Positions 34,272 through 43,399 of a DNA stretch of 64,000 nucleotides are shown one piece after another. Position 1 is the stretch's first letter; the number at the start of each line of letters is the position of its first letter. The notes under the pieces are model-generated. The model searched no databases and was not told where the DNA came from. It saw only the letters and a program-made list of their open reading frames with translations. The DNA comes from Trichosporon coremiiforme (taxonomy: Eukaryota > Basidiomycota > Tremellomycetes > Trichosporonales > Trichosporonaceae), in contig BCJJ01000019.1 in the NCBI GenBank assembly GCA_039545355.1, positions 556,076-620,075 of the forward strand, written 5' to 3'. The position numbers and the translations under genes are program-made.

Positions 34272-35799
34272 TTAGTTGTGGCACTTGTTGCTGTCCCAGT
34301 CCTCGCACGTGGCGTAGTAGCTCTTCTTGTCGCCCGTCGCGTACTTGTCGCAGAAGTCCTTGGTCAGCGTCGAGAAGCCGGGGATCTTAGCGCAGTGCTG
34401 GCAGCAGCCGCCCCAGCAGTCGGTCGAGTAGCTGCTGGTCGGGCCCTGGGCGTGGATGAAGTAGACGGACGCGGAGCGGAACTTCATGTTGTCACTGTAG
34501 GAGAGGAAGAAGCCCCGCTGCCACATCATGCGCTGGCTGCCGAGGGCGACGAAGCATGCGCCTGAATCCTGTCAGCATCCCTCCCTTGGGGAACTCACCC
34601 TTTGAAGCTCTCCACTTGTCGGTGCACTTAGCCGTGCCCGAAAGGTCCGCTTGCTTGTAACACTTCTTCCATACGAAGCCCTGGGTGCGCGCAAACTGGC
34701 GCACGAGGTACTTGAGTTCGTCCATGTTGAGTTCTGTCGAGTAGGACTCGCACGCTTCGTCCTCCTCCTGGAGCTTGAGAATGTCCCTGCTCCGGCCCCA
34801 GTTCAGGTACTGGTTCCCGAGGCAGGTCGTCGGCACCGCGCGGCGCAGGAACGTCCCCGACTCTATCACGGTCCACGTGAACCCGCTCGAGAAGCCTTGC
34901 AGGTACTCGTTCCAGCATTGCAGGGACGACTTGGCGGGCTCGAGCTGCCGCTTCCCGAGCGCCGGGTGCGCGACCAGAGTGTGGTTCCACGGGCCGCGCA
35001 CGCGAGCTTCCTCCCGCTTGATACGGGCCAGGTCTGCCCGAATGACAGCGGCCAAGTCGACATCAGCGTGGTACGTCTCGTTCCAGTGGTAGGCTAAGCC
35101 TTCGGTCGTTTGCAGGCCCTCGGAACGGCGCCACAGACCGTCCGCTCCTCTCTCGGACCCGGAGGGGATGTCGCGCTTCGGCAGGCCGGCGACCGTGTCT
35201 TGGAAAGTGATGTGGATGTCCTCGCCGTCGACGTTGAAGAAGTCGCCGTCCTGCACGAGCCAGCTCAGATGGTGGTGGGATGAGATGCTGCTGAGTTCAT
35301 CGAGGCTGCGCTTGGCAAACCTTCGGCGGGGTGCAGCCTCAAGGCTGCGGCGCGAAACGTCGAGCTCGGGCGTATGTTCGGGCTGGACAATGTTCAAGTC
35401 ACCAGTAAGCGTCATGCCATACGCCTCGCCCCCGTCCTTCCAGGACCCGAACGCCTTTCCGTTCCGCGCGCACTGCTCGATCATCTCCTGCGTCGCGCGC
35501 CAGCAGTTGTCAAAGTTCTTGCCCTTCTCGTCGATGCGCCCGTAGAAGTAGTCGACCTTGAGCTGACCCGTCCGCTGCCGCTCGAGCTCCTTGTCGAACC
35601 GCAACTCGCTCTGCCCGGAATAGTAGCCCTCCTCGTCCTCCTCGTTCAGCTTGCCCGCGCGAGGGTTGCTGCAGAAGATCTCGCGCTGCCCCCACGCCTT
35701 TTGCTCGTCCCATTTGCCAAGCTCGCCGCAGCACATTATCTCGGCAGAGGCTGGCTGGGTGAGCGCAATGACGGCTGTTAAAACCGAGAATAGGACCAT
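34272..35799 (-). CDS. Unknown secreted Cys-rich protein with Kex2-like sites
   Basis: Exons 35799-34599 and 34561-34272 give 496 residues. Signal peptide MVLFSVLTAVIALTQPASA, then a Cys-rich N-domain (EIMCCGELGKWDEQKAWG...). The centre (about residues 145-290) carries several dibasic sites suited to Kex2 cleavage: VSRRSL, AKRSLDEL, LPKRDIP, WRRSEG and GKRQLEP. The C-domain has many Cys, ending DCWGGCCQHCAKIPGF...TCEDWDSNKCHN. Two possible N-glycosylation sites (NETY, NHTL). It looks like a precursor cut into an N-terminal and a C-terminal disulfide-rich part, perhaps held together. I recognise no family. It faces the GH16 gene tail to tail, so two secreted-protein genes sit side by side. No toxin or effector role can be claimed. 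Confidence 0.82.
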
Positions 35800-36654
35800 G
35801 GTGTTTGATCTACCGGAGCGTCAGCCTGGCTGGCGCCGTGGAGCTCACAGTTTGTCGAACCAGCGGCTCGATGAAGTTGCTGTCGCTGGGGCAATCCCTG
35901 AGCCTCCTTTATATCTGCGCCGCTGCTGAGATCTCCTCCGACGTCCGGCGCTCGGTGCATGCAGCCGAAGTCTCCCGTCACCGAATCCGGGACCGTCGGG
36001 CTCGTCCCGCTTTATGCAGACTGTGCTGGATCCGTACATCCACACAGTGACAAAGGCGACGCTGTTCGCTAAGTGGCACTGAGACAACAAGAAGTTTCAA
36101 ATTCCAATCAAACTCTCGTCTCGGAATTTGATCAAATCTCCACACAATCCTCACCCTGTAAGTCTTGCGGGGGGTACGGTGTGCCGAGCATAGCGTGAAG
36201 ACACTGGTCTCAGAGAGGGACAATCATTGTGCGGTGCGGTCTCGGGGAGGACATAGTCGCTGTGCAGACGGGGGTTGGAGATGACGGAAGTCGGGAGACA
36301 TGTGAACCTCTTGATGTTCTTGTGGCGAAGGTTTTACGCGATGTGGATCGGCAGCCCTCCTCCGATAAGTGGCGACAAAGGACCCTCAGCACCCGTGGCT
36401 CGTGGTCGTGGGCAGCACAGTTTGTGTCAGACCACTCACAGCCCGATGTATTCCGGGAAGAACAAGGCTGGAGATGCGATTTTCCCAGTCTTGAGTCCGC
36501 TGGTGATTAATTTCCCGAAGCGCTGCTCATCCTATCGGCAGAGCCTGTGGCCCAGAGACGTGGTTTGGAAGCCACTGGCCACGTATCAGTTGTTCGTGAG
36601 TGCAGAATCAGTATGACCTGGCGCCAGGACCAGCGAAATGGATAATGCGTACAT
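35800..36654. other. Intergenic, promoter of secreted Cys-rich gene
   Basis: About 850 bp, no gene recognised. It holds the 5' flank of the secreted protein and the 3' flank of TFB3. Confidence 0.5.
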
Positions 36655-37941
36655 TTACAACGGCTCGATGCCCAGCCCCTCGACGGCGCCCCTGATCTCC
36701 ATCTCCCAGAAGGTGTGGAGGTCCCATCCGCCGCCGCGGACCTTCTTGTCTCTGTCCTCCTTGGCCCAGACGACGCCGCTGCGGCCGTCGACATAATCCT
36801 CCTTCATCTCGTACCAGTGGCTCCATGGCATGACGTCCGGGTCCGCGTACGGAATCGGAACATATGGACCGGCGTAGCTCGGGCTCGTCGGCGGATGTTC
36901 CTTGTCGTCGTGGTGGGCGGGATTGAGTGCGGCGAGACTCGGCGGCACGGCAGCTGCGAGCGCCGCAGCGCGGTCAGCCTTCGCCTTGTCGGCCTTTGCG
37001 CGGATCTCCTTCGCGAGATCCTCGCCGCCGCCCGGTCGTGACAGCGCGTCGACGATCTCCTGCTTCGTTCGCTCTTCCTCTAGCCGGTCGATGCGCTCTG
37101 CCTCCTCGATTATGCGCACGCGCTCAGCACGAGCGCGCTTCTCCAGCTCGTCCCGCTCAGCCTGCGTGTACTGGTCCAGCTCGGACTTATGCTTGTTCTT
37201 GGCGATCAGCGACGCGTTCTCCGCCTGGTACGCCTCGATCTGCGCCTCCATCTTCTCCACATCGATGTCGTTCAGAATATTGAAGGCTATTGTCAGCTAG
37301 GAAATAGCATTCGAAGCTCACTGAGCGTCTCCACGTCCTCGAGGTACTGGTTGTACTCCTTCAACGTCCCAAAGTCATCGCGAGTCTTGTTGAAGCTGTC
37401 TGTCAACACTGGCACGGAAACCGCGGTACGCACATCTCTGATATCCGCCGCCTGACGGCGACCTCCTTCTCGATCTTCAGGTCCTCGAATGTGATATGGG
37501 CGAAGTTTGCCTTACGAAGAATCTTTCCGCACCCTGGCACATAGCATGGTTCCGGGCCAAGCGAGTAGTTCTTGTTGATACAGTCCTCACAACTGTAAAC
37601 AGTTAGCGAAGGTTGAGCAGCAACTTACATCTTGTGGTAGCACGGCGACACCATGATGCGGAGACCTGGCTCGAACTGGCGATCGGAGCTGCATAACGGG
37701 CAGCGGTCCTCTTTCGTCTGTTCGTAAGCTCAAACGTCCGCAGTCAGCTCACCCATAGCTCCTGCACGCGCTTCGAGGCGTCCTTGATGCCGGCGACGTA
37801 GAGGTAACCGTGATCGGTGCCCTTGGAACCGGGAGCGTTGCCGCCGCCGGGTCGGGCCTGAGCTGGCGGACGGCGCATACCAGACGGCGCTCCTGGTCTC
37901 CTCGGGACACCCAGCGGCTTCCTCTGCACGGGTCGGGACAT
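36655..37941 (-). CDS. TFB3: TFIIH subunit TFB3/MAT1 (CDK-activating kinase assembly factor)
   Basis: RING-finger subunit that links the CDK-activating kinase to TFIIH in transcription and repair. Exons 37941-37753, 37717-37629, 37592-37434, 37395-37322 and 37286-36655 sum to 1143 nt, 380 residues. The RING spans exons 2 and 3: DRCPLCSSDRQFEPG, PCYHKICEDC, PCYVPGCGKILRK, with all zinc ligands. MAT1-specific continuation: RRRISEIFNKTRDDFGTLKE, then YNQYLEDVETLTFNILNDID and a long coiled coil. The basic, Pro-rich 55-residue N-terminus is longer than in animal MAT1. Divergent from eIF4E. Confidence 0.94.
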
Positions 37942-38495
37942 GGCTCGTTGAGTGTGTGGTGTAGCGAGTTGACAGAGGTGACAAATGTGACCTCCACCGG
38001 CGCAACAACAGACTGTCGGCGGAGTGGCTTGCAAGTCCTTTGTTAAACAACGTCCGCTGTTCGTTCAAGCGGGTAACAGCCAAAGTACGAAAGCAGTGTT
38101 CACTGATGATAGCCTGATAGTTAAGAATGCATGCATGAAAGTCTGAAGCTGGCCGCGACATGTATATGACTAGTGCTGACTATGACGCTAGGTATCAGTG
38201 AGTCCACGTCATTTTGGGCGGCCCACGCGAGCGGACCCTTGGAAAACTACGTTCTGATCGTTCTCGACAGAGCAACGACCGTTCGACTCATCTCTTTGCA
38301 TCGTTGCAACACCCCATCTCTGCCCCAATACACTACGGGCAGCCACACAAAGTCCTCACACCCGAGGACCTACTATCGAAAACCGGCATCGACACACAGA
38401 ACCGGTCAGCACACAAAAGTACCGACGAGCGACCCCCTCTCGCACGCCTCCCCTTACGTCTTCACTCCCATCCCCCCTTTACCCTAAACCACACC
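37942..38495. promoter_or_regulatory. Divergent promoter, TFB3 / eIF4E
   Basis: 554 bp. The last 60 bp before the eIF4E ATG are pyrimidine-rich (a CCCCCCTTTACCC stretch) as in highly expressed fungal genes. No CACGTG. Confidence 0.4.
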
Positions 38496-39577
38496 ATGTC
38501 CGTCCCCGCCGCCGTCGCCGAGGTCAACGAGAAGACTCTGTCTGACGCTCTTGCCGCCGCCAAGATCTCCGACTCTGAGACCGCCGCCGCCGCCGAGCAG
38601 CCCGAGAAGAAGGAAGACGACCTCGAGGAGGGCGAGATCAAGGATGACGGTACCCCCAAGACCGTTTTCCACGACGCTCAGCACTTCAACGTGAAGGTGA
38701 GTACCTACAAGGACTACGTTAGTATGTAGCTAATCCTTCAGCACCCGCTCTTCGCCAAGTGGACCCTCTATTACGACAGCCCCCAGTCCAAGCACCTCCC
38801 GAAGACGCCCCAGTCTTCCATCTCCACGAACACTGCCCTGCACGGAGGATGGCTGGATGACATCCGCAAGGTTATCTCCTTTGACTCCGTTGAGGAGTTC
38901 TGGGGAATGTACAATAACGTTGTGCCTCCTTCGCAGCTGCCGGGCAAGGCCAACTACTACCTTTTCAAGGTGAGCCAACTGTCGACGAGGTGTTAGCTGA
39001 CATGCCAGGACGGCATTATTCCTGCTTGGGAGGACCCGGAGAACAAGAACGGAGGAAAGTGGGCCATTCAGTTCCCCCGCGAGAAGACCAAGTCGCAGAT
39101 TGACAAGATCTGGCTGTACACGGTGCTGGCGGCCATCGGAGAGACGTTCGAGACCCCCCTTGACGGTGGTGTTCCCGAGAACACTGACCTTGTGACCGGT
39201 GTCATCATGTCGTGCCGTTCGTCCTTGTGAGTAGCTTGCAGGTGGAGGGGAGCAGGCAGCGATGAGGATGGCGTTGTGTCACGAACGACGTGTGGCTAAC
39301 TCGCAGCTACCGTATCTCCATCTGGACCCGTCAGGCGTGCGACGTTACGCTCACCGAGGAGGACCCTCTGATGAAGCGCATCATGACTATCGGTCGTCAC
39401 TTCAAGGCCTCGGTCCTCGGCTACGACGTTGACCAGAAGCTTGTCACGGGTGGATTCCAGACGGAGGTCACCTTTGAGTCGCACAAGGACTCGGAGAAGA
39501 AGGGCAACAAGGCGCGCATTACCCTTGGCCCGGCCGAGGACAACAAGGAGGCCGACGACAAGAAGGGAAGTAAGTAG
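38496..39577 (+). CDS. CDC33: Translation initiation factor eIF4E
   Basis: mRNA cap-binding subunit of eIF4F. Exons 38496-38696, 38742-38969, 39009-39226 and 39307-39577 sum to 918 nt, 305 residues. Cap-binding fold seen: HPLFAKWTLYYD, SFDSVEEFWGMYNNV (eIF4G-binding helix), IIPAWEDPENKNGGKWAIQF (Trp and Glu of the cap pocket), CRSSFYRISIWTR. It has a 60-residue acidic N-terminal extension and a charged C-terminal tail ending in DDKKGSK; yeast eIF4E is about 213 residues, so both ends are longer. The ATG has a good context (CACACCATG). Confidence 0.96.
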
Positions 39578-39929
39578 ACGGCGTAGACGTCGGAGACCAG
39601 TGAGGCGATGTCTGGCCTACTTTGTTGGAGCATCTCATTATTCTGCCGGCATTCGCCTTGCTACTCCCAGTTGATTGTACAGTACTTGGACCTAGCACAT
39701 GATGCATTCTTCTGCTTTGATAATGACGACGGTTTTGCGTTGCTTGACGCGTCTGGTGTGCTCGCTGGCGGCTCGGGGCTTGTTGCGTATCGCAGTTGGT
39801 CTAAGATGTTGAAGATTACCAGCAAGAGCAGATTGTATTTGCTTCCGCTCATTTATTTTGCCACTCAAAGATTTCGGCGCGGTCACGTCAACAAAGTCGA
39901 CCGACCACCACCCTTACACTCACGCTAGG

Positions 39930-40791
39930 ATGCCTCGCCTGACGAAGAAGCAGAAGGAGGCCGGCCGGGCCAAAAAGGAGTCAGCGAAGAAGGCGCCGAC
40001 GAACAAGGGCTTCAATGTGCTGCCGGCACGCGCGCCGCGGGATGCCTACCTCGGCAAGGGTGAGCCACTCCCCATCGTGTGCGAGCTAACGAGCAGCCCG
40101 CAAGATCAAGGCAGACCTGATCGAGCGCGCCAAGATCAAGAAGCAGTACGCGAAGGTCCTGGCCGAGACGGGCGTCAAGTCTGAGCGCCTCAAGCCCCAG
40201 GCAAAGGGAAAGCCAGAGGTGAACCGGAGCGAGACGTGGAGCGCCGTCGACGACGATACGCTGAAGGACGACGAGGACGGAGACAGCGACACCGAGAGTG
40301 TGGCTTCGGACGCATCTGATGCATCATCCGCGCTCGGACTCGCCGGTGAGCAGAGGGACGACAGCAGCGACGACGAGGCCGCCGCCTTCGCGGCACGGGA
40401 GAAAGCTCTGCTCCGCGGCAACGGAAAGGGGCGACCTGAGCCGAAGGCGAAGGGCAAGTTTGAGCGCAAGTCGTTCGAAGGTCAGCGAGCAGGCGCGATC
40501 GGCAAGTCGCCCCGCGGCAAAGGCCGGGATCGTCCCGCGCCGTATTCGAAAGACCGACCTCCGCACATGAAGGGCGGCCCGAGGGACAAGGGAAGGGGCA
40601 AGTGGCAGGAGAAGGAGAAGCCCGTCCGCGCTCTGTCCCCGCCCGTCCTGCCTGAGGCGAAGGAGGGGAGCATGCGCACGATCAAGAAGGAGGGGTTCAG
40701 CAAGTTCCACCGCTCGCCGGGCGGGAAGAAGCAGCCCAACATGGCCGCGCGCATGGATGTGCTGCTTGAGAAGATTAGGCGGTCGAAGTAG
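39930..40791 (+). CDS. FYV7: rRNA-processing protein, FYV7/CCDC59-like
   Basis: Likely nucleolar factor for 18S rRNA processing. Exons 39930-40059 and 40097-40791 give 274 residues. Starts MPRLTKKQKEAGRAKKES; across the 37-nt intron it reads DAYLGKARKIKADLIERAK then IKKQYAKVLAETG, which resembles the Fyv7 core. The middle is acidic (DDEDGDSDTESVASDASD), the rest Lys/Arg/Gly-rich, and it ends AARMDVLLEKIRRSK. Composition fits a nucleolar protein; the FYV7 name rests on short motifs. Confidence 0.65.
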
Positions 40792-40848
40792 TTTTCTGCA
40801 CTTTGTAACATTATGCATCATTGGTCATTCAGAGTCACCCCGCTGGGT

Positions 40849-42054
40849 CTAGAGTCCGAAGTTTGACATGCCCCGATTCGCCCACACGACGCAGTAATGC
40901 GAGAGCACGAGACGCAGCTCCTCGATCTCGTCCAGGATCTGCAGCTTGGATATTCTGTCATCAGCTCTGGACGTGAAGGGGGTTAAGGAAGCTCACCTCG
41001 CAAGCTCGTCCTTCGGCACGACACTCTCGCGCACTTCCCAGAGACTCCTGGCGCCTGCTTCCTCGTACCCGAGTCCGCGGAGGCGCTCAGCGTATGCGTC
41101 CTGGCTATCCATGGCGCCAGGGAGGCTCAGATTCCGTGCGGCAAGGTTGCGCTTCATGACCCGTCCGAAGGCGTCGCTGGTCATCAGTTCACGTCAGCGC
41201 TGTGAACTCACTTCAACCCGACCATCTCGTACGCTACGACGGCGGCTTGGGGGAACCGTTCCAGGAGCCACTTCATGACGGCGTCTCCCTGCGCCGGCGT
41301 CATGTAGCAGAACACGCACTCCGAGATGAGCAGTGTCGGGATCGAGGTGTTGAGCAGCGGGGCGAGTTCTGATTCCAGTGCCGCGATGTTGCGCAGGTCC
41401 ACCGGGACAAGGTCATACGATGGAGAGTGCAGCGCCGCTCCCCCGTGCGCGACGGTGTATGGTTTCGGCCCAGGACCGAGCGCCTCGGCCAGATGCTGGT
41501 TACGCGCTACGCGCTGCGCCTTTGCCGCCGTCAAATGGGGGAAGTCGACCTCGACGTATTTGATCTCACACTCGCTCGGCTTGCTCTGTGATGTCAGCTA
41601 TCGTACCGGCCCCCTTGCAGCTAAAAGTCCCATTAAGTCTCACCTTCATGCGCCAGAAGCGCGTATCGCTCCCCGCTCCCAGCGAGACGATTTGCGCCTT
41701 CGCCTGCCCCCTGATGAAGGAGTCAATGACCGCGTCGAGCGCCCAGGTCCGGTGATGCGTGCCCACGTTGATGAGGGGGGCTTTCTTCGCCTTTTCGCCC
41801 AGTTTCAGCTTGTACACTACATTCGCGAACGGGTCCTCTAGATATCCCGCCTGTACGGCCGAGATTCGCGAGAGTGCTGCGTCGTCGTCTGTCGCCCGGA
41901 TCGCGTCGTCGCCCCCCGCTGGCGCCGGTCGGGCACCGGGGACTGATGGGGGTCGCATACTCCCTGGGCCGCCTGGAGCGCCCGGAGGCCCCGGAGGTCC
42001 TGGTGGTCCGGGTGGTCCGGGTCGGCGGAAGGGCGGGACGGGTGGCGGCTGCAT
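40849..42054 (-). CDS. PPM1: Leucine carboxyl methyltransferase 1 (PP2A methyltransferase)
   Basis: Methylates the C-terminal Leu of PP2A catalytic subunits using SAM, steering holoenzyme assembly. Exons 42054-41644, 41585-41212, 41176-40997 and 40954-40849 sum to 1071 nt, 356 residues. SAM-binding motif VSLGAGSDTRFWRMK, preceded by PLINVGTHHRTWALD; later EVDFPHLTAAKAQRV, SECVFCYMTPAQGD and NDAFGRVMKRNL. The N-terminal 45 residues are a Pro/Gly tract with PGPPGPPGPPGPPG, a collagen-like stretch not usual for the family. A later start is possible, but no better ATG is close. Confidence 0.93.
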
Positions 42055-42374
42055 GATGGGTGAGGTGATGGACGGTTCGAAAGTTGTCGCAGAACGAGGG
42101 ACGTGACGTCGATCTGCAGAGGTGGGGACCCCGGACTCAGGCTGCTGAGGCTCAATTGCTCATGTCAGCGTCCTTGCAGCTTTCTTTACCAGGCAGTCGC
42201 GCAGCTGTGCTCTGAGTGCAGTCCGGCCTGCATAGGAGCAGCAAATGCTTAGTGAGTAGTACAGGCCTACAGTTTTCACTGTTCAACAAGGCATAACACT
42301 ATCGCGGATCAGATCAAGAAAGATATCCATGCTTCTATGTGTTTGCTTCCTACTTTCTACTTCAGACGACTCGA

Positions 42375-43130
42375 TTAACCCAGGCGGAGACCAAGGATGA
42401 ATCCGGCAACGAAGATAGCACGCTCTGCATGTCAGTTCACCATCTTGCCCCGGCAACTCACGCTGGAAGTTAGCCGTGAGGAAGTCGACGAAGCCCTGGA
42501 AGACGCTCTGGACAGTGGGGTACGAGACAACACCCTGCTCGTCAACGTGTCCGAGGAGTCCGTCGTAAGACTTGTTGACCTTGGCCCAGTCAACCTTGAC
42601 GAACGACTTGGACTGGAGGTACTGATGTCAGCTTCAGCCTAGGAGTGCAAGCTTACCTGGAGAAGGACGAAGAGACCACCGAGAAGGAAGGCAAGAGCCT
42701 TGAAACCCTTCTTGACAAAGACACCGGCGCAGATACCGCAGACAGTTCCAAAGGTGAGCTGGGTGAGGTTGACAGAGCTCTCAACGGGGGGGCCGTCCTC
42801 AACAACGACAGACTTGCGCTCGACGATGGAAGGGTTGGCGTACGCCGAGTCTAGCCGGACCTTGCGGGGCGCAAAGGTGTAGGCAGCGACACCGAGACCA
42901 ATCGTGTACATGTACGCGTTCTTCCATCCACCCTGCTGTCGCGGCGCGGAACGAGCGACGGAGATAGCCTTGGGCTGGAACCTGGTGAACTGCTGCTGGA
43001 ACTTGGAGCCAGTGAAGCGAGGACCGTTGGGGGACATGAAGTGGAAATTGCGGCTGGCGCGGGGGGCAGCCTGGGAGGCCTGCTGCGCCGAGCGGAGGAG
43101 GCTCGGGAACATGCCAAGTCGGAACGACAT
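42375..43130 (-). CDS. FUN14-domain mitochondrial membrane protein
   Basis: FUN14 family of mitochondrial outer-membrane proteins; FUNDC1 is an animal mitophagy receptor. Exons 43130-42657, 42621-42462 and 42424-42375 give 227 residues. FUN14 core: LTQLTFGTVCGICAGVFVKK then GFKALAFLLGGLFVLLQYLQ, and a last helix AIFVAGFILGLRLG. The N-terminus is basic and Ser/Gln-rich (SLLRSAQQASQAAPRASRNF) and could be a presequence, with a hydrophobic segment near residue 75. Divergent from TTC27. Confidence 0.88.
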
Positions 43131-43399
43131 TGTCGGTGGATGCTGCGCGGGTGAGGGTGTGAATGGATGCAGCGACGACAAACTCCAAGGTAGCTCGACG
43201 CGGCGATTGCGCGATGTCAGGATGCTCGCTTGGCCCACGGCCTCCGAGTGACCGACTAGGGAATGTACGTCATCTTCGCGTGGTTCAACTCGGACATTAC
43301 GCGACCTCCGTTATCACGATCTCAAAAGTTGGGTCGCTTACCAAGACCACAATAATATCCGCGAGAATCTGCTGCATTCCATTCAACACCAACACAAAA
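43131..43399. promoter_or_regulatory. Divergent promoter, FUN14 / TTC27
   Basis: 269 bp between start codons. No CACGTG or TATA box seen. Confidence 0.35.

Noticed and set aside
34272..35799. Killer-toxin or effector gene
   Set aside because: Only a signal peptide, Cys content and dibasic sites support it; no toxin family motif was recognised.
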